Shown here one piece after another: positions 10,901 through 19,152 of a stretch of DNA of 64,000 nt. The stretch lies in contig CANCER010000006.1 in NCBI GenBank assembly GCA_947375135.1, positions 1 through 64,000 on the forward strand, in the 5' to 3' direction. Position 1 is the stretch's first letter, and each line of letters starts with the position of its first letter. The notes under the pieces were generated by a model. It had not been told where the DNA came from and searched no databases. It worked only from the letters and a program-made list of their open reading frames with translations. The stretch is from Comamonadaceae bacterium (lineage in GTDB: Bacteria; Pseudomonadota; Gammaproteobacteria; Burkholderiales; Burkholderiaceae_C). A program made the translations under genes and the position numbers.

Positions 10901-11237
10901 GCATACTCTCTGCCGTACGAGTGTCAACCATGAATGCGATGTTGAAATTATCGATCACATGCTGCGCAAGTACGAAACGCAAATACGCAGCGGTTGGTTT
11001 CAATGAAGCCAATTCCCACAGCGTCTCTGCACTTGATGCGTAGTTCTCAAGTGGTCCTGACTCAGGAACCAATTCCAGTTCGACGATTCGTCCCTCTTGT
11101 CGCAGCAAGACACTGTCGTCCTGTGCTCGTACGATGACTTCACCGCTCTTTCTCCATTTGGTGAAGTCGAAATTTGACGGCGTAATCCTGGCCAGCAGTG
11201 CTTCTTTTGATAGGAATGGGGTTTCACTCAGTTTCAT
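7902..11237 (-). CDS. Superfamily 1 (Upf1/DNA2-like) helicase
   Basis: A 1111-residue protein. The start is ATG 11237, seven bases after the kinase stop; a longer frame to 11282 would run into the kinase gene. The N-terminal third (about 1-400) is of unknown fold. The helicase core has Walker A GPPGTGKTQ near residue 434, motif II VIIDEAARAN near 776, motif III GDPRQLPHL near 808, and the C-terminal motifs VDSFQGKEFDVV near 1012 and NVAMSRQRR near 1065. These are hallmarks of Upf1/DNA2-type SF1B helicases, which translocate on single-stranded nucleic acid. The long insertion between Walker A and motif II (about 340 residues) is helical and includes a second charged region. In this operon it probably processes foreign DNA or RNA; the substrate is not shown by sequence. 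Confidence 0.88.
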   Translation of the reverse strand: MKLSETPFLSKEALLARITPSNFDFTKWRKSGEVIVRAQDDSVLLRQEGRIVELELVPESGPLENYASSAETLWELASLKPTAAYLRFVLAQHVIDNFNIAFMVDTRTAESMQLMGVVGSSDVQDAMNWLRDEFLCEIPDSANLRVFMPMRERPDDRHFQLFGRKHVLELSKDGAGVMWVDQVSARGINTDMALVIADGNIRFLSSVEAAPEASPESADRLEIVTSTFGTYLDLWKTYGEREWQRTVMRAAKIQAVAYTNCKPLSEEGGGWRLSGDPESMRSMEKRWKEMAEDDDQMELFEHAPDWQSDRYTDLGSKDAKTRLRGKPIWRDGQLTLEIRLHDEPPATGFVYLSVTGDRTQQARRTKARQFIESGRGVPSLRALLQDQPTPTARPSKWPGLTDSARKSFRSGKPTPTQVEAIRVALNTPDVALIIGPPGTGKTQVIAALERCLAEMNEGKSIAQDVLISSFQHDAVENALERTEVFGLPAVKIGNGRSQGGLDGVDTWRDRKRLQVEKRLEDLIATSPSQRILQELGNLINGMLVKGVPEDRRSDQFAHVTELVNALGTTARIRVPSTWKDRWEEATEVLDTQREYTVGANLAGGQKRALRRIVRAMRLTSEGAADDGRERLIEILSRLGVYEGLLEDSDRQLLGDACLATQMSDATLQSLATLQARILDRLTTDVRTHEERNRLPESVIVLIRELRQFISEKVATSSHGIAGVIERYADALAWNKNRVRSAVEQYSSIVGATCQQSASRQMALLKGGNEEGLDTLRFTSVIIDEAARANPLDLFIPMALAKRRIILVGDPRQLPHLLDEDIEEEIRAERGDQVQSDTYKKSLFERLSRQFQKREASDGFSRVVMLDTQFRMHPRLGDFVSQQFYERAGLGRVSSGLKEIDFLDDVPGLGRAVCAWIDLPYEDGKEERKDSSRRRRVEAEVVAKEVARLMQLLPPKMSVGVITFYAAQRDAIYEALSKHSITDRTQLGWGVSPDYASNEECPERLRIGTVDSFQGKEFDVVLLSTVRCNRNKVPTLHNENDPEEIETFEKEASGKYGHLRSTNRLNVAMSRQRRFLLAIGDAEMYRGPFALRAVPEMSAFLELCESEVVRVA

Positions 11238-11244
11238 TTTGAGA

Positions 11245-12675
11245 TCACCACTTGAAATTCCACGCATCATGCGTGTCTGCAAGATTGCCCAAATGAAGTG
11301 CGTGGGCGATCTGGCGGCGAGGCAACTTCACACGTCCTTTGATCTGGGTCGCGGACTTATCCCCATCAACTTGCAGGTGAAGAGGCACATCTCCCTTAGG
11401 GGTGATATGCAACTCGCCCAACTTGGTCACAAATTCGACGACTACCTGGCTATCCGCGTAGGTAGATGAACCCGGCGGCGACGAACGCAACTGTATTGGT
11501 TCTGGCCCTGCCATCAGGTAACAATCCGTCTTGATCCAACGATCCTTTTTTTTGCTACCTTCAGGTAATTGGTCCATTCGGCAGAAAATGAAATGGTGCA
11601 GTCGAACAGTCCGATCACCGTGCGTTTTGTGCCCGCAAAATGGGCAAGCTCCATCTGCAGTCCATAGGTGTGTACTGCCGCAACCACCTATATCCTCAGC
11701 ACACGTAACCTGAAGCGCGCAAGCAGCCTCAAGGACTTCGGCCCACTCGGACATTAGGGGGCGGGCTTCAGGCACTAAAGCACCTGCACGGAAGCATCGA
11801 TCAAAGAGTCGGGCCAGCGGCTCGGTACAGACCGAAGAGCGCTCTAGCCCACAAATTGCTCTGTTTCGACTATCGGATGGGTCGTCGATCCATGGGATTT
11901 CACCGCGCAGGGCGGTATGCTCTAAATCAGCATCCTGATCCACCAGCGCTCCACTCTTAAAGGGATGCAAGAACGTCAGAAGCTGAAAGGCCAGAACCGC
12001 AAAGCTCCAGATATCTGTGTAAGTGCTGATTCCCGCATCCTCTCGAACCAGCTCAGGCGCACCATAGTCGGGTGTGTACAACTGTAATGTGCTGTCTTTG
12101 ACGGCATACGTTAGGTTGTCGCAATCGATCATCCACACTTCCGCGTGATCAATCGCTTCAGACACAAAAATATTCTTGGGCGATATGTCTCCATGCGCGA
12201 TACCCAACCCATGCAGTCTAGCGAGTACGCGGGCTAAGCGCGACAGAAGCGCCAACCTCCGCTTCAAGCCACCCGACTCCAAAAATCCCGCGAGGCCACG
12301 GCCTTCCAACATCGACTCTTGGGCTTGAATCAGCAAATTTTCCAAGGGCACCAATCCGTCCATCAACTCCATCAAATAGCCCAACCTAGGCTTGAGTACC
12401 ATTGCTTTTGGCATCGCGAAGGGAAGGTCAAAGTCCTCAATGGGAAGGCGTTTAACAGCTTCGACTTGCTGTGCCCAGGCTTTTGTCCGTGGGTCCGCAC
12501 TTGGCCATTTGCTTAATTTCACCAACCATCGAGGCTGGCCGTGAATGGTCACTACGGCGCCCTGACCCCCCTCAGCAATTTTCTTTTCGAGCACATGCAC
12601 ACGCCCAAGCTCGTCCTGAACCTTTTGCTTCTTAGGCGGCATTTCGCCCGACAGATTTTTATCTTTGGATGGCAT
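11245..12675 (-). CDS. Serine/threonine protein kinase with C-terminal zinc ribbon (TerY-P-type kinase)
   Basis: A 476-residue kinase. The start is ATG 12675, just after the phosphatase stop; an in-frame TTG at 12684 is possible. Kinase signatures are visible in order: glycine-rich loop AEGGQGAVV near residue 33, the Lys of WLVKL, the catalytic loop HGDISPKNIF near 158 and DCDN (in place of DFG) near 183, then TPDYGAPEL and YTDIWSFAVLAF in the C-lobe. Residues about 320-350 hold CGS(x)n and CPFCGH, a zinc ribbon, followed by a beta-rich tail of about 120 residues. It sits directly beside a PP2C phosphatase and a vWA protein, the combination known as the TerY-P triad, so its substrates are probably partner proteins of this operon. 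Cytosolic: there is no membrane segment. Confidence 0.88.
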   Translation of the reverse strand: MPSKDKNLSGEMPPKKQKVQDELGRVHVLEKKIAEGGQGAVVTIHGQPRWLVKLSKWPSADPRTKAWAQQVEAVKRLPIEDFDLPFAMPKAMVLKPRLGYLMELMDGLVPLENLLIQAQESMLEGRGLAGFLESGGLKRRLALLSRLARVLARLHGLGIAHGDISPKNIFVSEAIDHAEVWMIDCDNLTYAVKDSTLQLYTPDYGAPELVREDAGISTYTDIWSFAVLAFQLLTFLHPFKSGALVDQDADLEHTALRGEIPWIDDPSDSRNRAICGLERSSVCTEPLARLFDRCFRAGALVPEARPLMSEWAEVLEAACALQVTCAEDIGGCGSTHLWTADGACPFCGHKTHGDRTVRLHHFIFCRMDQLPEGSKKKDRWIKTDCYLMAGPEPIQLRSSPPGSSTYADSQVVVEFVTKLGELHITPKGDVPLHLQVDGDKSATQIKGRVKLPRRQIAHALHLGNLADTHDAWNFKW

Positions 12676-12680
12676 TTCAA

Positions 12681-13379
12681 TCAACCTTTGAAAATCATTG
12701 CTATCGTCTTGTCATCTGAATGCCCAGGGGTTCCCCAATGGGTCATTTCACGGTTCAACCAGACCCTACCGGCCCTGCGAGTTCGCACCTTAATTTGCCG
12801 CTGTATCGTGTCGGCGAAAGGGTCCAGAAGACCTGCGTCTACATCATCAGCAATCCCATCTGTCATCAAGAGCACTTGGTCTCCCGGCTGATTCAATTGA
12901 ACTGAGCCGGTCGTCCATGCTGACCAAGATCGATTTGGCCCCAACGCAAGAGTCTGGTTACCAAAGCCTGCTTTTTCCGGCGTAAAAATATGCAAGCCTT
13001 GACTAGTACGTGCCAGGATCAGGCCATCGCCTATCTGGAAAATGCGTACGTACCCCGCAGCATTGCATGCGGCCACCAAAAGAGTGGTAGCGAAATTACC
13101 TGGATCGGAATTCGGCACCCCTGCCAACCAGCGACGATAGATGGCGGTGACCGTGTCCCGATCCGTCAATTGGCTTAAGGTTTGATTACGCAAAACAGAT
13201 TGAGCGCACTGGACCGCCCAGCGTGCCCCTTGTGCGCTGAACTTCTTGCTTCCCAGTCCGTCGGCAACAGCTGCGATCCATCCACCGCACCAACCACGCA
13301 AACTCAGCGCATCTTGGGTAGGTTGACCTGACTGCATGTGTGCCGGGCCTACTACCGATCCTCCGGTAGCCCGCAACAT
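12681..13379 (-). CDS. PP2C-family protein phosphatase
   Basis: A 232-residue PPM/PP2C phosphatase, a little shorter than typical stand-alone family members. Metal-binding motifs are present: AVADGLGS near residue 36, GDGLILART in the middle, MTDGIADD near 171 and HSDDKT near 222. The ATG at 13379 immediately follows the TAA of the vWA gene, so the two are translationally coupled. It should dephosphorylate proteins phosphorylated by the adjacent kinase, forming the on/off pair of a phosphorylation switch. The family assignment is firm; the role in this operon is inferred from context. Confidence 0.9.
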   Translation of the reverse strand: MLRATGGSVVGPAHMQSGQPTQDALSLRGWCGGWIAAVADGLGSKKFSAQGARWAVQCAQSVLRNQTLSQLTDRDTVTAIYRRWLAGVPNSDPGNFATTLLVAACNAAGYVRIFQIGDGLILARTSQGLHIFTPEKAGFGNQTLALGPNRSWSAWTTGSVQLNQPGDQVLLMTDGIADDVDAGLLDPFADTIQRQIKVRTRRAGRVWLNREMTHWGTPGHSDDKTIAMIFKG

Positions 13380-14165
13380 TTACAGTGCGTCCAGATCTAG
13401 ATCGTCAGAGAGGTCACTTCCCAAGTCCAGTGGAAGTGGCTGATCAGGGCTGACACTTCCCGATCGCGCAACCACACTCATGGTTACTGCTTTGAAGAAC
13501 TTGACTATGTCACGCGCTCCGTCTGCTTCAAAAACGGGCGTTTCTCTATCGTTAACAAATTGCCCCAGCATGGCCCTGTCAGCGCCTGCTCCGATAGCCA
13601 CCGCAAAACGAGTGGCCTTCTGCGCACGTTCACTAGCCTTCAGCGCTTCCAATGCCATTTCCCACTCATCTGTAGGAGCCCCATCGGAAACCAGTACCAA
13701 CACAGGCCGGTATGCGCGAGAGGGGATTTGTTGTTTGTCTTCCAACAACTTACAGGCAAGTTCGAACGCACTGCCCATTGGCGTACGGCCCGCAGCCTTA
13801 AAGGCTTCAACACCTGCAATGCGGTTTGCGGGAACCAGGGGTAAATGCTCCTTAGCAACTTCACCGCCAAATGTTATCAATCCCACCTGAATTTCGGCTC
13901 TTAACCGCGATTCCTTGGAGAAGCTAATGATCATGCTCTTGAGAGCGTCATTGAGCACTGCAATCTTGCCGTTTTCGGACATACTGCCACTAACGTCCGC
14001 CAGCACGATAACCGGCAAAGGACGCGGCTCTGGAGCCGCAAAAGCCTTAAGTTTGGTCGCTGGTGCCTCTTCTTTCGGCATCAGTGCATCGTGTTCCTTG
14101 CGTCGAATCACCGTGGCTTGGTGAAAACGGCTGGAATTGTCCTCTTCGTAACTTGCCCATCCCAT
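13380..14165 (-). CDS. vWA-domain protein, TerY-like
   Basis: A 261-residue von Willebrand A domain protein and the first gene of the operon, with GGAG seven bases upstream of ATG 14165. The MIDAS metal site is intact: DVSGS near residue 53, GRTPMG near 125 and SDGAPTD near 165. The roughly 45-residue N-terminal arm is charged (RRKEHDALMPKEE) and the C-terminus ends in an acidic Asp/Leu-rich tail. TerY-type vWA proteins are thought to act as metal-dependent scaffolds; together with the PP2C and kinase genes it makes the TerY-P triad described in comparative genomics of tellurite-resistance-related stress and defence operons. The 230 bp upstream (to 14395) are AT-rich and must hold the operon promoter, but I could not single out one convincing -35/-10 pair. 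Confidence 0.88.
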   Translation of the reverse strand: MGWASYEEDNSSRFHQATVIRRKEHDALMPKEEAPATKLKAFAAPEPRPLPVIVLADVSGSMSENGKIAVLNDALKSMIISFSKESRLRAEIQVGLITFGGEVAKEHLPLVPANRIAGVEAFKAAGRTPMGSAFELACKLLEDKQQIPSRAYRPVLVLVSDGAPTDEWEMALEALKASERAQKATRFAVAIGAGADRAMLGQFVNDRETPVFEADGARDIVKFFKAVTMSVVARSGSVSPDQPLPLDLGSDLSDDLDLDAL

Positions 14166-14395
14166 TTCAAACTCCCTTTATTTGGAATATCCATTTACAA
14201 CAAGTACACCAGATTTGCAGCCCTTGAAGCCGCAAAGCTTGATGAAATTGCAGCTCAATACCCACCAATTAATACTATCAAAATCCATTTGCAAAAAGAC
14301 CAGCGCGTCGCAAAAAGAACAGTTATTTTCTAGTGGGACCTACAGCATTCCCTACGCTCACCTTGAACAACGTTCTTTCCAACTGCTATTGCCTG

Positions 14396-15877
14396 TCAGT
14401 TTTTGGTAGAAGCAATGCGCTCTGCTCGCTGCAAGAGCGTGATAACCGCATCGACGATCTGTTCATTTGTTGAGTCGGCGTTGCCCAAAATGGTCAATTC
14501 ACTTTTGCACTCGATACCAGGTAGGTATCGATCTGGGTCGGCATTTGCGGCTGTCCAAGCGTACTGCGCTACGTGCCCGCTCATACCGACTGGGATGATT
14601 GGCTTGCCAAGGGAAAGTGCAATTTCAACCTCCTCTTCAACACCAGTAGACAAAACCACCTTGTCGTCTGGCCCAGCTTTGTTTCCTGCCAGCACAACGA
14701 GCGCTCCAACGCGCGATATCAAGTCTTCCCTATGGCGCCTAAAAGCATTTGCCCTAGCACTTGCGGGAACATGGCCAGGAAATGGACGTATCAGAACCCT
14801 GTCGGCAGGTTGCACCATCGCATTCTCGTAAATGGCATGGAAGGCGCCTAGGATCGTCTGCTCAGCAATTCCAATGCCGAAGCCGGAGACAAGGTTGAAC
14901 CCTTGACCGATGATGGAATGTCCCAGCGCTCGACTCAATTCATTCAATCGTTCTGAGCCCAACGGCGCAGGGTCCATCGCTGCTCCTGCCACAAAGACGC
15001 CTCCACGCGTGACAAATGTCTCAAGCGCCTTCAACAGTGGGGGAATATCTGCATATTCCGCTACCCAGACAGTCTGGATACCATAGCGCTCTATGTCTGC
15101 GCTTTGAAGTTCAGCTTTGCGGACGTCGTATTCCATATCGGCATTTGAGCGCACCCCTTTTGGGCATACTCTTGGGGGTCGCCGTGTAATCCAATAATGC
15201 GTGCGTTGGTTCTGGCCGAGCTGCTCTCTCACCTTCGCTAGAATCCGCTCCACATTCGGGTCGGTGAAGCTGAATCCCACAAACAATAACGTCTTTTCGA
15301 TGAAGTCGCCCTTCAGGCTATCCGTGAATAGCCGCCGGGTAGCGTCATACAACTCATAGTCCTGCTTGGTCAGTACCGCATCATGGGGCTGGGTTACACA
15401 GCCATGCATTTTGTACAACGTTACGTCTCGTCCACGGCGAGCCTGTGCCAAATTTTGAATTGACAGTTTGATCTCGACACAACGCCCAGCAGCTTCATAC
15501 GTCCGCTCCAAGAGTTGGTCGTAATTTGTCGTCCACACGGTATCAATCGGCAACCGGGCCATGATTTCGTGAACATCTGTACGGGTTGCATCCCGTGCAA
15601 AGGCATCAATTAGCTGCTGGTTCAATTCACCCCTCCCGCCTACGCTGTTGACATGATATTGGGCAAGAGCAAGGAGGTCGTGCTCCTTGTCCACGTCCAA
15701 ATCCAGGTCTTCAGCGATAGAACGGAGTAAGGCCTTCCAATCGACAAATCCAGCACTCCTCGATGCGCCGGCACCAACAAATAGCGCAGCCTCACCGTTT
15801 AGTACTTTGGCTCCAAAATTGGTTATGAATCGGCGCTGATCACGTGAGGGCACAAAACCCAAATCCGGTGCGCTCAA
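14396..15877 (-). CDS. thsA: Thoeris effector ThsA: SIR2 NADase with C-terminal SLOG domain
   Basis: A 493-residue protein. The N-terminal SIR2 domain has FVGAGASRSAG near residue 33, TTNYD with the catalytic-type Asn118, and YKMHG with His158; the 40-residue spacing equals that of the catalytic Asn and His of the Bacillus cereus enzyme. The C-terminal SLOG domain (about 280-480) has VAGAAM, LVSGFGIGIAEQ and LIRPFPGH, matching the pocket that binds the cyclic ADP-ribose signal. In known Thoeris systems ThsB makes the signal on infection and ThsA then destroys NAD+, causing abortive infection. The start is probably TTG 15877: it overlaps the ThsB stop (TTGA) and GGAG lies six bases upstream. 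The next ATG would cut into the domain. Confidence 0.92.
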   Translation of the reverse strand: MSAPDLGFVPSRDQRRFITNFGAKVLNGEAALFVGAGASRSAGFVDWKALLRSIAEDLDLDVDKEHDLLALAQYHVNSVGGRGELNQQLIDAFARDATRTDVHEIMARLPIDTVWTTNYDQLLERTYEAAGRCVEIKLSIQNLAQARRGRDVTLYKMHGCVTQPHDAVLTKQDYELYDATRRLFTDSLKGDFIEKTLLFVGFSFTDPNVERILAKVREQLGQNQRTHYWITRRPPRVCPKGVRSNADMEYDVRKAELQSADIERYGIQTVWVAEYADIPPLLKALETFVTRGGVFVAGAAMDPAPLGSERLNELSRALGHSIIGQGFNLVSGFGIGIAEQTILGAFHAIYENAMVQPADRVLIRPFPGHVPASARANAFRRHREDLISRVGALVVLAGNKAGPDDKVVLSTGVEEEVEIALSLGKPIIPVGMSGHVAQYAWTAANADPDRYLPGIECKSELTILGNADSTNEQIVDAVITLLQRAERIASTKN

Positions 15878-16371
15878 TTTTTGCTCCTGATATCGATAGC
15901 TGTCTCGATCCAGCTTTCAAGATTACTCTTGATGTGGCTGTAAACATCTGTACTCGTGGCGCCAGTTGGGTCATAGACTTTGACAATTGAAGAAAGCTTC
16001 CTGCCCGTGGATCCATAACCAATGTAGTCAAATGGATTCGCACCCTTCTTGCTGGTTTTTCCAGTACTGTCTTTCAGGTTGTGAATGTGCACCCCCAGCA
16101 CCGCTTTGTTGGCATCCCATGCCTTAACGATTTCGTGGCTTATCCACTTTCGGTTGGCAGTGTCCGCCCCGATAAGTACAACGATACAACTGCGTCCGTA
16201 CATCTGGTCTTCGATCCACTTCACAATTGCTTTGTCGCCCCCCTTTGTGACCGTTTCCCAATCGTTGTCAGATGCCGGTTTGTTTCCCTCAATAGCACCG
16301 ATGTTCCGCACCTGCGAAACACGCCAGTTGTCTGGGACGTAATGGAAACTGTAAAAAACTTTTCGTGCCAT
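15874..16371 (-). CDS. thsB: Thoeris sensor ThsB: TIR-like (DUF1863) cyclase
   Basis: A 165-residue TIR-like protein. It begins RKVFYSFHY, the usual first strand of the family, followed by the conserved RNIGAIEG; SCIVVLIGAD and KWISHEIVKAWD follow, with Glu80 in the position of the catalytic glutamate, then LGVHIHNLKD. ThsB proteins sense phage and convert NAD+ into a cyclic ADP-ribose isomer that activates ThsA. The start is ATG 16371 with AAGGA upstream; a longer frame to 16449 adds 26 residues without family resemblance. ThsB comes first and overlaps thsA by four bases. It is a single-ThsB system, and nothing else in the 282 bp upstream looks like a second sensor. Confidence 0.9.
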   Translation of the reverse strand: MARKVFYSFHYVPDNWRVSQVRNIGAIEGNKPASDNDWETVTKGGDKAIVKWIEDQMYGRSCIVVLIGADTANRKWISHEIVKAWDANKAVLGVHIHNLKDSTGKTSKKGANPFDYIGYGSTGRKLSSIVKVYDPTGATSTDVYSHIKSNLESWIETAIDIRSKN

Positions 16372-16530
16372 GGCTGTCATCCTTTCAAGATGATTTGGAA
16401 GGCCACGAGATTGGCCTTCATGTTGCTGGCAACCACACATTGTTGTCACCTGCCATACACATTGCGAATCACGTGCCAGGCACCGGTTTCTTTTAAAATC
16501 AACGACTTAGCCCAAAAAGCGAGTCAATTC

Positions 16531-16559
16531 AATACAAAATTCAGAAATTTTATTTGCAA
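16531..16559 (-). promoter_or_regulatory. Candidate promoter of the Thoeris operon
   Basis: On the minus strand TTGCAA (16559-16554), 17 bases, then TGTATT (16536-16531) in a strongly AT-rich gap between the PLD-like gene and thsB. It would give a leader of about 150 bases. Similarity to sigma-70 boxes is only moderate, but an independent promoter here is expected because the gap separates two operons. The rest of 16372-16653 shows no gene. Confidence 0.3.
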
Positions 16560-16653
16560 GTAAGTAAATATTTTTATGCAAAATTGGATGAAGACTTATT
16601 GCCACAACGACTTCGCAACTTACTTGTGCCTCAGATAGGCGGCTCACTTCACC

Positions 16654-19152
16654 TTACCGAGCCAAAAACGTTCGTCCAGCATCAAACTCCCACAAGGTGA
16701 CTTCCGACCCCGCTACGGCACTCACAACCCGCAAGCGCACCGGGGATGATTTCGGTACGGCAACTAATGCCCCTCGGAGGAGACCAGGCTGGATCTGCAA
16801 TTCGCTAGGGCTTGCAGCATTTACAGCCTTTCCGATGGCCAGATGGCGATGCAACCAGGCGGCTGCCCTTGCCCCCTCAGCTCCTGTTGGAACGAGGGTC
16901 ATAAGGATGCTTCTCTCCAATTCATCGGCTTCGTCAGCGTCTACCGCTGCCGTTGGCAGAAGCTCGTAAAGCACGGCATTTGCGTAAACGCCTCGCACGG
17001 CTTCGGATTCCTCTGCAAGCGAGCTGATGCGGTCAGTCAATTCTTCACCCAAGTCCCAGGCGAGCCACAGCAGAAGTGCACGAAGAAAGCCAACCTCCTC
17101 AATCGGTTCACCAGCCTGATCAAGCAACTTTTGGAGCAACTGAGATTGGTGCCCAAATAGGCATTTCATCGAAACATCAAGCAGACTTCGCCTATCAGCA
17201 TCGGTTACAAGACTTGGGCTCAATCGCCACCTGGGGTGAAGACGCAATCGCCTCAGCTCTCTTACCAGACTAAGAACAGCAACAAGTTGCACGATTGCAC
17301 TCTGAGCACGTTGCTCGTCCTCGCAAGCCAGGTTCAGCTGCGTGGTCATGCGGCGAATGAGCGTTCTTGCCTTACGGCTGACAATCTCGGCAATCTCTGG
17401 GTCACTGAGGACGTCTGGCTGCAGGGAGTCATCGTCGTCCTGACCAACAGACCCCTCCTCCGTACGCCCTCGCGAATCTGTCTTTCCGCGCGAGGTCTCT
17501 ATTTCAATGCCCAGTCGTCGAATCAGAACATCCAGCAAGTACGCAAGGTCGCCAGACTTCAGCAGTCGCAACTTCTTTTTTTGATTGGGCATGTCGGCCA
17601 AATGAACGCCAAGACTTGCCGGACGGGCAGGTAACTTACCGTCTTCAACTTGCCCCTTTCCACCGCGCGAGAACGTTGTCAACTCGTTATGGATATTTTC
17701 TGAAAAGATCACCTTTTCAACCGAGGCAATCAGGCGCGAGACATCGCCCTCGCCAGAGCCCAAGGTTCCTAACGCCTCCCGCAAGATAGCCTGGCGTTTG
17801 GTATGCGCCAAGCCACTCAGACTTGCGGGATGATGAACAATTGCCCGGAGTGTTCGATCACTGCCAAGACCGAACACCAGCGATCTAACGCGCTCAAGTG
17901 GACCATCAATCTTGATTGTGATCCTCGATACATCCGCAACCGACATCGTTGCATCCCAACGCTCTTCAAGATTCGATCCCTCCGCCCACCTCAGATTCAA
18001 TTGCTCTGGATGCGGGAATACGAAAGCGATTGAATCAGATTCGGCATCAGCTACTGCAACACGTACCGACTCGCGTGCTTCCGCTTGGGAGTTCAATTCA
18101 ACCAGGCCTCTCTCCGCCACCAGCTTTAAGTCAGGCAAGCCTATCGGGGCAAGGTCAAAGGCTTGGACAATGCCCAAGGCGTTTGCAGCAACCCTGGCCA
18201 CTGCACCTTCACGCATTACGACAGCCTCAATATTTCCATGCGCGCTATTTCCCATCCACGCGGGATAGCTGGGGTTTGCGCTCCCAGACACCAGCACATC
18301 GCCTTCAAGTGACTCAAAGTAGATGGCCTTAGCGTGCAGGTAGTGCTGCGCTGTGTCTGCCCATAAGGATCGCGCATCGACAAAGCGGCATTTCACGTCG
18401 GCAAGCTTGCCTCCCAAATGCACAGTATCGGGGTCGATGAGTACCACCACCTCAGCTGTGGGCCACTGCTCCGATAACTTCCGGAGCATGGTTAGCTCAG
18501 CGTCAAAGAAAGCCCCCAACACCACAATCCGCTCGACGCGAGCAGGAACTCTGGACGCCACCTGCTCGAACAAACTTTGACCGGCCAAAGATTGCCCAAG
18601 AACACATGACTGACCGCTGCTCTTGGCTTTCTGCGTCAGCGGTGTGACGAACTTGCCAATAGCGAGGGCTGCCTCCAAAAGTGATTCAGGTAAGTGATTC
18701 GATTGTTGATTTACCCAGGCCTCTATCAATCCCCAGGTATCGGCCAGCGCAGCAACACCGTCATTGTCCTTACTCCCTCCAACGTCAATCCAATTTGTGA
18801 CTTCTCGGTTGTACCCAAATCCCGACAGCGTCAGATTGTGGCTGCCAATCAAGATGGCCGCCTTCCTGGCACCGGCTACCAGACAAACCTTCGGATGAAA
18901 TGCTCCAGGCACTTTCATCGGTAGCAGTGCGTATCCATGACCCGCAAGTCGGGGGCGGGCCGCATCGCTTAACCACGCTTGTGCGCACTGCGCCCCATCC
19001 ATCAAGACGACGTTGTAGCGAGATCCAGCAGCCATGAGCCTGCGCAACACGAATTCCTCGTAAAACGGAAGCGTCGCATTGAATGTCGTGATTAAGGAGG
19101 CCTCATAGCCGCCTCGCTTTATTACATCCAGAATCGAAACTGGATCACTCAC
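16654..19152 (-). CDS. Phospholipase D-like protein with two HKD motifs and a large helical C-terminus
   Basis: An 832-residue protein. Two complete HKD-type motifs are visible: H86-P-K88 followed by GSHN at 103-106, and H273-A-K275 followed by GSAN at 290-293; together they build one PLD active site (nuclease or phosphodiesterase). The remaining 500 residues are mainly helical and arginine-rich, with no second enzyme recognised. The GTG start at 19152 has GGAGG six bases upstream and overlaps the preceding gene by eight bases, so the two are coupled. PLD-fold nucleases occur as effectors in several defence systems (for example DrmC of DISARM), but the C-terminal part does not match any I know. 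It is the last gene of the long operon that starts at 32106. Confidence 0.8.
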   Translation of the reverse strand: MSDPVSILDVIKRGGYEASLITTFNATLPFYEEFVLRRLMAAGSRYNVVLMDGAQCAQAWLSDAARPRLAGHGYALLPMKVPGAFHPKVCLVAGARKAAILIGSHNLTLSGFGYNREVTNWIDVGGSKDNDGVAALADTWGLIEAWVNQQSNHLPESLLEAALAIGKFVTPLTQKAKSSGQSCVLGQSLAGQSLFEQVASRVPARVERIVVLGAFFDAELTMLRKLSEQWPTAEVVVLIDPDTVHLGGKLADVKCRFVDARSLWADTAQHYLHAKAIYFESLEGDVLVSGSANPSYPAWMGNSAHGNIEAVVMREGAVARVAANALGIVQAFDLAPIGLPDLKLVAERGLVELNSQAEARESVRVAVADAESDSIAFVFPHPEQLNLRWAEGSNLEERWDATMSVADVSRITIKIDGPLERVRSLVFGLGSDRTLRAIVHHPASLSGLAHTKRQAILREALGTLGSGEGDVSRLIASVEKVIFSENIHNELTTFSRGGKGQVEDGKLPARPASLGVHLADMPNQKKKLRLLKSGDLAYLLDVLIRRLGIEIETSRGKTDSRGRTEEGSVGQDDDDSLQPDVLSDPEIAEIVSRKARTLIRRMTTQLNLACEDEQRAQSAIVQLVAVLSLVRELRRLRLHPRWRLSPSLVTDADRRSLLDVSMKCLFGHQSQLLQKLLDQAGEPIEEVGFLRALLLWLAWDLGEELTDRISSLAEESEAVRGVYANAVLYELLPTAAVDADEADELERSILMTLVPTGAEGARAAAWLHRHLAIGKAVNAASPSELQIQPGLLRGALVAVPKSSPVRLRVVSAVAGSEVTLWEFDAGRTFLAR

